From the NCBI RefSeq assembly GCF_030283145.1, contig NZ_JASNWE010000004.1, forward strand, positions 620,001 through 684,000: a stretch of DNA of 64,000 bases, given 5' to 3'. This document shows positions 1 through 9,126 of the stretch, in pieces (positions within the stretch are counted from its first letter, which is position 1; the number at the start of each line of letters is the position of its first letter). The translations under genes were made by a program, and so were the position numbers. Below the pieces are notes generated by a model. That model was not told where the DNA came from. It ran no database searches and saw nothing but the letters and a program-made list of their open reading frames with translations. This DNA comes from Actinomadura xylanilytica (GTDB lineage: Bacteria; Actinomycetota; Actinomycetes; Streptosporangiales; Streptosporangiaceae).

Positions 1-1
1 G

Positions 2-874
2 CCCGCCACATCGCCGCGGTTCGCGGCCTGGACCGACACCGAAGCGCACAAGGTCGAGATCGTGGACGTCCCGTCCGGGAAGGTTCGGGGGACGCTGACG
101 CCACCTGCGGGCTACGACCGTTTCTGGACACCGATCACGGCGGCGGCCGACAACCGGACGTTCTTCTTCACGGTCGTGCAGGGCGAGCAGGGCCGGATGC
201 GCGTCGCCCAGGTCCACCTCGACGACCAGGGCCGTCCCGGACGGCCCGTGCTGGTCGCGCAGGCCCCGTCGGCCGCCGACCTGCGGGTCGTCGCGACGCC
301 GTCCGCCGCCCCGACGGGCCGGCCGTCGCCCTGGGCCGGCATCGACATGATCGCGGCCTCACCGGACGCCACCAGGCTGGCGATGGTGACCAGCAGCAAG
401 GACGGCGAAGCGCTCGCGGTTTGGGACCTGCGGACCGGGAGCCATCGGCGGTGGAACGTCCCGACCCCCGTCCAGTCGATCGCATGGGACGCCGGCCGCC
501 TGCGCTGGGCCGGCGCGTCCTCCGCCGGGATCCTGGACCCGGAAGATCCGGCGCGCACGGTGCGGGCGGATCGGACGTTCCCCGAACGCAACGACTCCGA
601 CATGCCCCTGCTACTGCCCAGTGGCGACCGGATCGTCCTCCTCACCGCGGGCGACGAGGCACGGCTCACGCTCCTGCCGGCCCGCTCAGGCAAGGCACCC
701 GTCGTCCTCGACCGATGGCGGTCGGACAGCTATGACCAGCTAGTGGCCGACTCCACCGGACGGCACCTGCTCTACACGCGAGGCCACCGGATCGAACGAA
801 TGGACCTCAGGACCCGCAAGCACTCCCCGACTTCCAGCAAGGTCACCAAGATGGACCCGACGCTCAGCTGGTGA
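2..874 (+). CDS. Beta-propeller (WD40/YVTN-like) protein, 3' part
   Basis: The frame is open to the left edge of the window, so only the last 290 residues are visible and the true start lies outside. Propeller-like blades are seen: a segment with KVEIVDVPSGKVRGTL, a blade with SPDATRLAMVTSSKDGEALAVWDLRTG, and a final blade ending near RIERMDLRTRK. In actinomycetes such proteins are often the sensor part of membrane-anchored lipoproteins or kinases, but no anchor can be seen here. The next gene downstream, in the same direction, is also a propeller protein. The propeller fold is fairly safe; the function is unknown. Confidence 0.65.
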   Translation, partial: PATSPRFAAWTDTEAHKVEIVDVPSGKVRGTLTPPAGYDRFWTPITAAADNRTFFFTVVQGEQGRMRVAQVHLDDQGRPGRPVLVAQAPSAADLRVVATPSAAPTGRPSPWAGIDMIAASPDATRLAMVTSSKDGEALAVWDLRTGSHRRWNVPTPVQSIAWDAGRLRWAGASSAGILDPEDPARTVRADRTFPERNDSDMPLLLPSGDRIVLLTAGDEARLTLLPARSGKAPVVLDRWRSDSYDQLVADSTGRHLLYTRGHRIERMDLRTRKHSPTSSKVTKMDPTLSW

Positions 875-1186
875 CCCGCTGCAAGCCGGGGCGCACAAGA
901 AGGCGCCCGTCCGCCCGACTCGTGACGATCACGAACCACCGAACGAAAAGTCACGCCAACGTCAGCCGCGACGCCCCCACTGGCCGTGGATTCTCGTTCC
1001 GATGCTCGTCCAACCCCGCATGCCCCGCAAGGAGGACCAACCCACCAGCGAAGACCCAAAGTGATCAATGCATTACGAAGCGAACGTTGCAACCGGTCAT
1101 TAACTCAAGATCATTCTCAGCGCCGACCGCTGTCCGCCGGTCCCTCAACCCCGGAATACGACACGGTCGAATACGGCAGGGTGCCG

Positions 1187-1276
1187 GTCCAGCCCCGCGC
1201 GAGCGGGGGTGGACCGACCTGCAGCCACAGCGGGAGCCCTTGGCCTGGGTTCTCCCCGCGCGGAGACGGTCCGCCG
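1187..1276. CRISPR. CRISPR-like relic: two type I-E-like repeats around one 32-nt spacer
   Basis: A 29-nt unit at 1187-1215 has the core CCCCGCGCGAGCGGGG followed by GTGGACC, the shape of type I-E repeats in actinomycetes. A second, shorter copy (GGTTCTCCCCGCGCGGAGA, from 1248) follows. The CCCCGCGC cores start at 1193 and 1254, exactly 61 nt apart, which is the usual 29+32 period. No third unit occurs one period upstream and no cas gene is nearby. The first unit is also a good hairpin, so a plain hairpin plus a chance match remains possible. The rest of the 875-1339 gap shows no convincing gene. Confidence 0.4.
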
Positions 1277-1339
1277 CCGCGAACTTGTGGGCCGTCCCGG
1301 GCGATCTCAGGGAGAACCGTGTCCCCTGGAGGTTTGTGC

Positions 1340-2650
1340 ATGAGGGTTCGTTGCGCGGCCGTCGCCGTTCTCGCCGGTGTCGTGGTCGCCGGGGCGGGGT
1401 GCTCCGGTTCCGGTGTTGAAGACTCGCCCGGGATCGAGCTGGATCGGACGACGAGCGCGTCCGGGACGAAGCCGATCGGGGACGTCGGGTTGCCCGCTGG
1501 GACGTTGCGCGAGCTTTGGCGGGCCGATGTGCCCAGGGTGCCGTCGCCGGATCCGGCGCGTACCGAGTTCGTCGCCGGGCAGGTCGTGGTCGTCTCCAAC
1601 CGGGGGCTGGACGTCCTGGACGCCAACACCGGCGAACCGCGCTGGCATTACTACGAGAAGGCACGACTGGTCGCCGACTACGCGGTCACGGCCGGCGCCA
1701 TGGTGGTCACCACGGTTGCCGCTGACCAGCGCGGTGAGGCGGACCTCGCGGATGATCAGAGCATGCGCACCACCGGCTTGGACGCCCTCAGCGGACGCAC
1801 GCTGTGGAACAACGACGGCCTCCAGCCCGTGACGAACGGCCAGAAGAAGGGGTACGAGCCGCTCGCGTCCGCCAAGGCCGGTGTGGCCCTGTTCGTAGGC
1901 CGGGACGCGAAGAAACCGGGGCTTGTCGCGGTGGACGCACGTACGGGGAAGGATCGCTGGGCCTGGGCTACCGGGTCCGTCCGCTATTGCACGTTCCAGC
2001 CGCACGACACCGACGGGAGCCTGCTGCTGGTTGCAGCGTCCTGCGGAGGCGAGGAATCGCTGTATGCGCTGGACCCCTCCTCCGGTGCTGTCCGGTGGAA
2101 GAAGTCCACGGGTGGGAGCAGGTGGGCTGCGCTCACCCGGAATGGTGTCACGCTCGTCAACCGCCTGGGCAAGAACACGATGTCCACGCTTGTCACCGCG
2201 AATGGCAAGGAGATCTGGAAGCTGGCGGATGAGGACCTCGTGGCCACCGAGTTCGCCGTGGCCCAGGGTCGCGCTGTTCTGGCCGTGAGCCGTGACGCCT
2301 CGGGAATGGGCCAGCGGCTCGAATTCGTGAACGTACGCACCGGAAAGGTGGACAAGCACGTCAACGCCCGGGAACACGCCGGTCTTGTGACTGCGGGCGG
2401 CCACGTGTACGGGGTGCGTAAGTGGCCCGGCGAGCGCGATGGGGACGCGTCACCTCGCCACATGCCGGATGCACTCGACGTGATTGATCCCGCGAAAGGC
2501 AAGGTCACCACGGTCAGGCTGCCGTTCACCGCGAGCGGCCATCAGTTCAACCCCGGCCTGAAGCCTACGCTGATCCATGGCGACCGCCTCCTCCGTGCCG
2601 AGCAGGTCGGGGACGGTTTGCGGCTGAGCTTGTACGGACCCGGCGAATGA
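1340..2650 (+). CDS. Secreted PQQ-like beta-propeller lipoprotein
   Basis: The protein has 436 residues. I chose the ATG at 1340 because GGAGG lies just upstream and because the protein then begins with a short basic stretch, a hydrophobic run and a lipobox-like VAGAGC (Cys21). The mature part repeats blades typical of PQQ/PilM-type propellers, such as VVSNRGLDVLDANTGEPRW and LVAVDARTGKDRWAW, so an eight-bladed extracytoplasmic propeller is likely. The reading frame continues upstream to 986 but that stretch overlaps the CRISPR-like relic and lacks coding character. The role may be an outer scaffold or ligand sensor; no enzyme motif is seen. Confidence 0.8.
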   Translation: MRVRCAAVAVLAGVVVAGAGCSGSGVEDSPGIELDRTTSASGTKPIGDVGLPAGTLRELWRADVPRVPSPDPARTEFVAGQVVVVSNRGLDVLDANTGEPRWHYYEKARLVADYAVTAGAMVVTTVAADQRGEADLADDQSMRTTGLDALSGRTLWNNDGLQPVTNGQKKGYEPLASAKAGVALFVGRDAKKPGLVAVDARTGKDRWAWATGSVRYCTFQPHDTDGSLLLVAASCGGEESLYALDPSSGAVRWKKSTGGSRWAALTRNGVTLVNRLGKNTMSTLVTANGKEIWKLADEDLVATEFAVAQGRAVLAVSRDASGMGQRLEFVNVRTGKVDKHVNAREHAGLVTAGGHVYGVRKWPGERDGDASPRHMPDALDVIDPAKGKVTTVRLPFTASGHQFNPGLKPTLIHGDRLLRAEQVGDGLRLSLYGPGE

Positions 2651-2737
2651 CGCGGCGAAACAGTGGACCCGTCCTGGCGGTCGCCGTTCCGGGGCTCGGC
2701 CGATCACCATCGGCGACGGCGACGGCGACGGCGGGAT

Positions 2738-3661
2738 TCAGATGATGGGCGGGCGGCCGAGGCGGGTCATCGTCCACACCGTCCGCCATTTCATCGGCGT
2801 ACGCGGCCCGCAGCCCTTCCGGCATCCCTCGAAGAACCCGCCCCACCATGCCCGCGCCCCGGCCAGTGGAGGGCGCCTGACCATGGTGACCATGATCCAC
2901 ATCCCCAGGTAGACCGGGATCAGCACGGCGGGCAGGTGGCGGCGGGCCAGCCACACCCTGTTGCGGGCCGTGGTCCGGTAATACACCGCGTGCCGGGCCG
3001 GGGACGTCCGGGGATGCTGAAGAACCAGGTCGGGCCGGTAGTCGATCCGCCAGCCCGCGTCCAACGCGCGCCAGGCCACATCGGTCTCCTCGTGCGAGAA
3101 GAAGAACTCGTCAGGCCAGTCACCGGTCTGCTCCACCACCGTCATCCGCACGGCGTTGCCGCCGCCGAGGAACGTGGTCACCGGCCCGGCCGTCATCGGC
3201 CCGGTCGCCCGCAACCTGGGAACGTGCCGGCGCTGGGTCTCGCCGGTCTCGTCGGCGATGCGGAACCCGACGATCCCCAGCTCCGGATCGGTGAACGCCT
3301 CACGGACCCGTCCGGCGGTCTGCGGGTCGGGCAGCAATCCGTCATCGTCCAGGTACATCACCACGTCGATGTCGCCACGGGCCGCCAGCGCCTCCAGCGC
3401 CTTGTTCCGGCCGCCGGACACCCCGAGGTTGGTTTCGAGTTCGATCCCCTGCACCCCGTCGGGGAGAGGCGGCAGCGCGCACCCATTGCCCACCACGACC
3501 ACCGGCACCGGCGGACCGTCCTGGACGCGGACCGACTCCAGCAGCGCAGCGAGCTCGACGGGCCGTGTCCCCATCGTCAGCACCGCCGCCCCCACCCGCA
3601 CGGGCGACCCGCCGGACCGGACCGGCAGGGTGTCTGTAGATGGCATCGGTGACGTCTGCAC
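2738..3661 (-). CDS. Family 2 glycosyltransferase
   Basis: The protein has 307 residues. The N-terminal half shows the GT-A fold: VGAAVLTMGTRPVELAALLES, then TNLGVSGGRNKALEAL, then the DxD-type metal site in VVMYLDDDGLLPDP. The second half has the acceptor-side motifs GGGNAVRMTV and EETDVAWRALDAGWRIDY, as in rhamnosyl/galactofuranosyl-type GT2 enzymes. It ends near a short hydrophobic segment (LIPVYLGMWIMVTMV) that could associate with the membrane. The start is GTG with AGGAG about 8 nt before it. The acceptor is unknown; transfer to a cell-envelope glycan is the usual role. Confidence 0.85.
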   Translation of the reverse strand: MQTSPMPSTDTLPVRSGGSPVRVGAAVLTMGTRPVELAALLESVRVQDGPPVPVVVVGNGCALPPLPDGVQGIELETNLGVSGGRNKALEALAARGDIDVVMYLDDDGLLPDPQTAGRVREAFTDPELGIVGFRIADETGETQRRHVPRLRATGPMTAGPVTTFLGGGNAVRMTVVEQTGDWPDEFFFSHEETDVAWRALDAGWRIDYRPDLVLQHPRTSPARHAVYYRTTARNRVWLARRHLPAVLIPVYLGMWIMVTMVRRPPLAGARAWWGGFFEGCRKGCGPRTPMKWRTVWTMTRLGRPPII

Positions 3662-3748
3662 GAGCGACTCCTGGCAGTACGCGAGATGGAGTGGCGGTGA
3701 ACTCCGCGTCTCTGGATGGTAGCCAGCGCGGGGCCGGTGTGCAGGTGG

Positions 3749-4656
3749 TCAGGGGTTGGGCCGCGTGGTGGTGGGGGCGGGATCCTCAGAGGAGGGCGGT
3801 GTTCGGTCGGTGTCCGGGGTGAGTGCGGCGTGCAGGCGGGCAAGGCGTGTCGCCAGGTCCCGGTGACCGAGTCCGGCGGTTCTCCGGTCGAACTGGTCGG
3901 TGCAGTGCCGGTAGAGGGGCAGGAGTTCTCGCTGGAGCAGTTCGGCGGCTGCCGGGTCGTCGAGGCCGTTGGCCCGCCATCGCGCGGCTGAGGCCACCAG
4001 GGTGCTGGAGATGTTCGGTGTGGCGGTGTACCAGCGGGCGGCGTCGTTGTTGCGGGCGAGTCGGCCGGTGGCGACCTGTAGAGCAGGCGCACGGGGAACA
4101 GGACGGCCTTGGTGACGGCGCGGGCGCCTTGCCCGGCCAGTGCCGTGGGGGCGTTGAGCATGCGCAGGTAGGCGGGGTCGCCGAACTTGGTCGCCGCGAA
4201 GGTGGCGCTGTCCAGGACGAGGTCTGTTGTGGTGGGCCGGGCGCAGTGGGCACGCCGGTCGGTGCCGTGCAGCAGCACGCCGGAATCGAGCAGGTCGAGC
4301 CGGTCGGTTGCGGGGAAGCGGCCGGCCTCGGTGCCGTGGGCCAGGTGTTCCTAGTCGCTCCAGAAGACGGAGAGACGGTCGGCCAGGGCGTGGTGGGCCG
4401 AGCCCGCGTACTGCCGGACGGTGTCGCGGCGCACCATGTCGATGGTCGAGGCCACGGTCTCGTCGGCGCGGTCGACGACCAGAGCCAGGTCCACGTCGCT
4501 GACACTGGGGACGAAACCGCCGTGAGCCAGGCTGCCGATCGCGAACGCCGCGGCCAACCGGCCGTCCAGCCTCGATTCGGCCTGGCCGACCGCGGCCCGC
4601 AGGATGTCCTGCCCCACCGGATGGGACACGTGCTCATCGGATGAGCTGGGGATCAC
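3749..4656 (-). pseudogene. Nucleotidyltransferase (NTP_transf_2) with a stop codon and a frameshift
   Basis: The first 101 codons encode a clear polymerase-beta-type nucleotidyltransferase start, AAFAIGSLAHGGFVPSVSDVDLALVV, with the GS...DVDL metal site. An in-frame TAG at 4351-4353 follows SVFWSD, yet the same frame continues as good protein (LLHGTDRRAHCARPTTTDLV to AVTKAVLFPVRLLYR). Near 4075 the coding sense moves to another frame (ATGRLARNNDAARWYTATPN, then LDDPAAAELLQRELLPLYRH) and ends at 3749. Two separate lesions make a dead gene the simplest reading, although one lesion could be a sequencing error. The relatives are aminoglycoside-adenylyltransferase-like proteins. Confidence 0.75.
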
Positions 4657-4796
4657 GCTCGACTCCTGTCTTCAGACCGGGATGTGTCAGTCTTTCTGCT
4701 GTGGCTCGGTGCCCTCCTCCCCCGTGCCGTGCCGTGCCGTGCCAGGGCATCGAACCGGCAAGCCTCCTCTGTGGTCACGATCGCGGGCGTCTCCAT
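4653..4796 (-). CDS. Small ORF (47 aa) ahead of the nucleotidyltransferase
   Basis: An ATG at 4796 follows a strong purine-rich ribosome site (GGAAAGGGGGG). Its stop at 4653-4655 overlaps the GTG start of the nucleotidyltransferase by 4 nt (GTGA), as in translationally coupled pairs. The peptide starts METPAIVTTEEACRFDALAR and then becomes basic and polar with no recognised domain. The neighbour is broken, so this may be a decayed remnant too. I do not recognise it. Confidence 0.35.
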   Translation of the reverse strand: METPAIVTTEEACRFDALARHGTARGRRAPSHSRKTDTSRSEDRSRA

Positions 4797-4985
4797 CGTT
4801 CCCCCCTTTCCGGTGCGGTCGTGGGTCGGGGCCGTCCCGATCCGGCCACATCGCGGTGCGATCACCGTGTCGCTGCGTGAGTCGTCCACCCCCGGCAGAA
4901 TGTAGGCACAAAACCCTGTTGGCGGACCACGGCGGCCACTGCTAGCTTTTCGGAAGCCGTGCCAGAGAACGAGGAGGTGGTACCC

Positions 4986-5036
4986 GTGAACGTATCGACA
5001 TGGGTGCTCCTCTCCGGGGTCACGGTCGGGCGATAG
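4986..5036 (+). CDS. Possible 16-aa leader peptide
   Basis: A GTG start at 4986 sits just after GAGGAGGTGG, one of the best ribosome sites in the window, and reads MNVSTWVLLSGVTVGR before TAG. It lies 45 nt before the hydrolase gene at 5082. A short leader read ahead of a gene can couple translation or sense an effector, but nothing here shows which. The peptide has no run of a regulated amino acid, so this is a weak call. Confidence 0.25.
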   Translation: MNVSTWVLLSGVTVGR

Positions 5037-5081
5037 GTCGTCCGGGAGCGCCGTTCAAGAGCACTCCCGAAAGGCACGACC

Positions 5082-5813
5082 ATGCGATTCACTTCTGAGC
5101 AGCGCCTCGACGACGGCGTCCTCGAACGCGAATTCACCCTCGGCGAGATCCCCGGCATCCTGTGGACGCCCGCATCCGCGTCCGCACCGGCCCCGCTGAT
5201 CCTGATCGGCCACCCCGGCGGACTGCACAAGATGCGCCCCCGACTGGTGGCCCGGGCCCGGCACTCCGTGGCGGACGGCTTCGCCGCGGCCACCATCGAG
5301 CTCCCCGGAAGCGGTGACCGGCCCCGTTCCGCCGCCGCCGAGCAGGCCCGCGCCGACCTGCAGCGGGCGCTCGAGGCCGGCGGGCCGGTCGACGAGGAGA
5401 TCGTCGACCGGCTCGTCCTCCCGCTGGTCGAAAAGGCGGTCCCGGAATGGCAGGCCGCCCTGGACGCCCTCCTTTCGCTGCCCGAGATCGGCGGCCCGGT
5501 CGGGTACTCAGGGGGAGTGATCGCCATCGGCATCCGGCTGGCGGTGGTCGAGCCGCGCATCTCGGCCGCCGTTCTGTTCGCCGGGAGTTTCGTGCCTCGC
5601 GTCCTGTTCGAGGAGGCCCGGCAGGTCACCATTCCACTGCACGTCCTGCTGCAGTGGGACGACGAAGGAAACGACCGGCAGATGGCCCTGGACCTGTTCG
5701 ACGCCTTCGGCTCCAAGGAGAAGGCGCTGCATGCCAATCTGGGCGGGCACACCGGCGTCCCGCGGTTCGCGGGGGACGCCGCGGCCCAGTTCTTCACCCG
5801 GCATCTGAGCTAG
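5082..5813 (+). CDS. Alpha/beta hydrolase (dienelactone hydrolase-like)
   Basis: The protein has 243 residues with no signal peptide, so it is cytoplasmic. After a beta-rich start (LILIGHPGGLHK, oxyanion region) the nucleophile elbow is GYSGG with Ser143. The likely acid lies in LQWDDEGND and the histidine in NLGGHTGVPRF, both in the expected order. Length and order fit small carboxylesterases of the dienelactone hydrolase/BAAT type. It stands alone between a broken gene and a membrane protein gene. The substrate is not predictable from the sequence. Confidence 0.8.
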   Translation: MRFTSEQRLDDGVLEREFTLGEIPGILWTPASASAPAPLILIGHPGGLHKMRPRLVARARHSVADGFAAATIELPGSGDRPRSAAAEQARADLQRALEAGGPVDEEIVDRLVLPLVEKAVPEWQAALDALLSLPEIGGPVGYSGGVIAIGIRLAVVEPRISAAVLFAGSFVPRVLFEEARQVTIPLHVLLQWDDEGNDRQMALDLFDAFGSKEKALHANLGGHTGVPRFAGDAAAQFFTRHLS

Positions 5814-6061
5814 CCGCCGACCACCCCCGCCGTCAGGCCAGCAGATGCACAACCGCCCCGATCGCGGCGGTACCAGCCATCGGCGGTACCGACCCGGTCG
5901 GGGCGGCACTCGGCCACCAGCTCCGTCAGTTGGGCCCACACCCCGTCACGATCCGTCCGGCCGCCTCGTCCGCCCCGAATCCCTCCGCGTGGGTCCAGCC
6001 CCACCCACCCGTGGGTCCAGACCGATACCGCGCCGACCAGGCGCTTTCTAGCGTTGGCGGC

Positions 6062-6502
6062 ATGAAAGCCAACACGCCCACCGCGCTCGACGCCGCACTC
6101 CGCACCGACGCCCGCGCCGAAGGTGCCTTCGGCGCGGCGAAGAACAGCATCAGGATCTACGGGGCGCTCAGCGCCGCCGCCCTCCTGGCGGTCGTCGTGG
6201 TGTCGAGCAGCGGTCACATGGTGAACACGTTCATGTGGGTCCGCGCGGCCCTGCTGCCCGTGGCCGCCGTGCTGATCCACCGGTTGACCCTCTCGGCCGC
6301 CCTGGGATCCCGCCGGGCCTTCGATCGCGTGAGCGCCCTCGCCGTCATCATGCCGATCGCGATCATCGGCGTCGACCTGATCCCCGGCATCTGCCCGCTC
6401 TGGTACGCGGTGATGCAGGTCGTCTGCATGCTGCCCGTCATCCGCGTCGCGTTCATCATCCGCGGCTCTGCGCCGCGCGCCGTCTTCCCCAAGACGCGCT
6501 GA
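6062..6502 (+). CDS. Small integral membrane protein of unknown function
   Basis: The protein has 146 residues. A polar N-terminus (about 35 residues) is followed by four hydrophobic segments: YGALSAAALLAVVVVSS, MWVRAALLPVAAVLIHRL, ALAVIMPIAIIGVDLIPG and WYAVMQVVCMLPVIRVAFII. I chose the ATG at 6062 because TAGCGT at 6049-6054 lies 7 nt before it, the pattern of a leaderless actinobacterial promoter, and because there is no ribosome site. The larger open frame from 5447 overlaps the hydrolase gene antiphase and is not coding there. No family is recognised. Confidence 0.7.
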   Translation: MKANTPTALDAALRTDARAEGAFGAAKNSIRIYGALSAAALLAVVVVSSSGHMVNTFMWVRAALLPVAAVLIHRLTLSAALGSRRAFDRVSALAVIMPIAIIGVDLIPGICPLWYAVMQVVCMLPVIRVAFIIRGSAPRAVFPKTR

Positions 6503-6540
6503 TCCGGGACCGCCGTAGCGGGCCGGGAAGGTGTTCCCGA

Positions 6541-8690
6541 TCAGCACGCCGCCCGGTAGCCCGGCCCGGCCGGGACGTGCTCGGACCACCAGCGGCGGGT
6601 GAAGGACGCCCCCACCTGGTCGCAGAGGTCGGCATGGACGTCGGGCAGGTGACCGGCATCGCGTACGGTCAACTCGTCGGTGAGCCCGGTCCACGTGAGC
6701 AGCGAGCGTCCGTCCGGGCTGAACGCGACCGATGTGATCCCTCCGTTGGACTTCTCCACGATGTCCGTGCCGATCTGCCGGCGGGTCGCCAGGTCCCACA
6801 GTCGCAGACGGCCGCCGCCGATGGTGGCCAGCACCCGTCCGTCCGGGTGGAAGGCCAGGCGCGACACGAGCTCACCGGTCGGGACGGTGATCCGGTTCCC
6901 GGCGCCGCCGGAAATCCCCCTCAGATCGACGACCACGTGCCCGTCCTGGACGGTGGCGAGGGAGCCGGTTCGCGCCGCGATCGCGGCCACGCTGGGACTG
7001 CCGGGAGTTCGGGCGAATCCTGGTGGCGGTCGGGTGGGCCGAAGCGTGTCGGAGCTCAGGAAACGCACAGTGGTGGGAACGCTGCCCCGACGTTCGTCGG
7101 AGTCATCGGACCGACGCGCGACGGCGATGATCGAGGTTCCGTCGGCGGTGAACGTCAGTCTTCCGAACCCGGCCCCTTTGCCGGACTCTTTGAGCAGTCT
7201 GTAGGTGCCGGGGTCCCACAGTCGCACCACGCCGTCCTCATCCGAGGTGGCCAGCGCACCGGTGCGGGGGTTGAAGGCCGATGCTGTCAGGGCGGTCTTG
7301 GCCGGCCACGCGGTGAGCAGGACCTCGTGGCTGATCGCCACGCTGTCCGCGCCGAGCGTGATGAGCCGTTCGCGGGCGAAGACCTCCAGTACGACTCCGA
7401 GGTCATCCGCGTCCACTCCCGAGCGGGCGAGCTCGCTCCGGGAGACCCGATCCGCCGTCGGGACGCCGTCGTCACCGATCGCGGTCAGGCGGAGGAAGAC
7501 GCGACGGCTGAGCTCCTGCTGCGCCGGGCCCAGCCGGGCGTAGGCACGCTCCGCGCTGGTGGCGACCGCGTCCTCGATCCCTCCCGCGGCCTCGTAGTCC
7601 CGGAGCGTCAAGCCCTCATCGGCGGCGGAACGGTCCCGGGTGCGCCAGGCCTGGTCGAGTGCGTACGACAGCAGCGGGAGCATCCCGGCCCGCGTTCCCG
7701 GCTCGCCGGCCGTCCCGTCCGGCACCCGTCCCGGCACCGACGCGGCGGCGACGAGCCGGTCCACCAGCCGTCCCTCGACGCGCGCGCCCACCGCCCGCGC
7801 GGGCTCGGTGATCGCGATCTCCAGCTGGCGGGCCGTCATCGCCGGGAGCAGGTAGCGATCCTGAACCGCCGCCGCCAGTTCCTCGTACTCGACGCACCGT
7901 GCCTCGAAGTCCGAGCGCATCGCGATGACGACCATCGCCGCGGGCGTCCGATCCCGGCCGACCGGATGGGTGGCGGCCGCGTGCAGCGCACTGACGAACC
8001 TTCGCCGCTCGTCCTCGTCCGGGCAGAGCGTGAAGAGCTGCTCGAACTGATCGATGATCAGCAGCAGCCGCTGCCGCTGCCGGCGATCGGTCACCGTGAT
8101 CGGCGGGCCACCGTTCCGGTGCGCGGTCGCCGCCTGCCGTGCCGCCTGCGCGAGACGCGGGGGCGAGCCGTGCAGTTCCTCGGCAAATGCGCCGGAGGAG
8201 CCACCGATGATCTGACTCAGCCCTGCGGCGAGTTCCTCGAAAGGGGCGGCACCGGGAGTGGTGATCAGACACGGCCATTGAGCGGTCTGGGGGTGCTCGG
8301 GAATACCGTTCTCGCGGAACTCGGAAAGCACTCCCGCGTACAGGAGCGAAGACTTTCCAACGCCGGACGTACCAGAGAGGATCGTTATCCCCGGCCGCTC
8401 CATCTGCTTCATCAGGAGCGAGCGGACCTTTCCGGTCTCCCGCGCCCGACCGAAGACAGGCCGGCGTCCTGCTCGGTGAAGGCGTCCAGTCCGCGATAGG
8501 GGGAGGCCACGGCGCCGGCCGCGTCGAACAGCGCCGGGCGGTCCCGCTGTTCCATCCAGGTGGACGCGCCCTGATAGACGACGGACACGTACTGGTCCCG
8601 CCCTGCCTGGAAGACCTGCCCGTGCCCCGAAGCGGCCCCTTCCTGCCGCACCGGCGGCATCGAGGCATCGTCCTCGGACGGTGGGGGCAT
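6541..8690 (-). pseudogene. STAND-type NTPase with WD40 repeats, frame-broken and internally short
   Basis: Start ATG at 8690. The N-terminus holds SGHGQVFQAGRDQYV (residues 21-35), then SPYRGLDAFTEQDAGL, the usual lead-in to the P-loop. Around 8455 the frame breaks; the next frame carries FGRARETGKVRSLL, Walker A GTSGVGKSS and Walker B RLLLIIDQFEQLF. One missing base would restore one protein of about 716 residues. After the winged-helix end (ISHEVLLTAWP) the text jumps straight to a WD40 blade, so the normal linker and several blades are missing. About five blades remain, and the family C-terminus is intact. Either a decaying gene or one sequencing error plus a short natural variant. Confidence 0.75.
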
Positions 8691-8703
8691 GGCCGTTCCC
8701 TCG

Positions 8704-9126
8704 TCAGTCGGCCGGCTTCTCGCCGATCGTCATGTCGCGTCCTGCCTGGTAGACCCGTCCGTGCCCGCTGGCCTCACCGCGCTGGAGCGCCTGTGTCCGG
8801 GCCTGCTGCGAGTCGGGCAGCAGCGGCCTCCAGACCTGGTCGAGGACGCGGCTCACCTCGACCTCGATGCTCGGATCGTCAGCGAGCAGCCGGGCCAGCC
8901 GCAACCGCCACTCGGCCAGGAGTTCGGCCTCGGCGTCGCGGTCGTTCGCGCGACGGGCGAGCAGCAGCCGTTCATGGAGGTCGTCCAGTTCCTCCTCGAT
9001 CGCCTGGGCCCGACCGGGGTGCACTCGCTGCCAGAGGGCCACGGCCCCGTTTCGGGCCTGCTCCCAGCCGTCGGTGGCGATGGCGGTCACCAGTGCCGTT
9101 CCCGCCGCAATGGCCAGCGGATCCAT
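8704..9126 (-). CDS. Small helical partner protein of the STAND NTPase
   Basis: The protein has 140 residues. ATG at 9126 follows GGAGGTGTGGCA, a good ribosome site. It starts with a hydrophobic segment (LAIAAGTALVTAIATDGW), followed by a long amphipathic helical region rich in Glu and Arg (QAIEEELDDLHERLLLARRA). The C-terminus carries ASGHGRVYQAGRDMTI (residues 119-134), nearly the same as the motif at the N-terminus of the STAND protein encoded 13 nt downstream. A matched motif, C-terminal on the small protein and N-terminal on the NTPase, suggests direct motif-to-motif assembly. The domain is common beside such NTPases; its activity is unknown. Confidence 0.7.
   Translation of the reverse strand: MDPLAIAAGTALVTAIATDGWEQARNGAVALWQRVHPGRAQAIEEELDDLHERLLLARRANDRDAEAELLAEWRLRLARLLADDPSIEVEVSRVLDQVWRPLLPDSQQARTQALQRGEASGHGRVYQAGRDMTIGEKPAD

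Noticed and set aside
986..1339. N-terminal extension of the propeller lipoprotein
   Set aside because: The extension hides a good signal peptide and crosses the CRISPR-like repeats; ATG 1340 has a proper ribosome site.
2663..3652. Long plus-strand frame opposite the glycosyltransferase gene
   Set aside because: It is the antisense shadow of a clear GT2 gene; its translation is His/Arg/Gly/Pro-rich with no family likeness.
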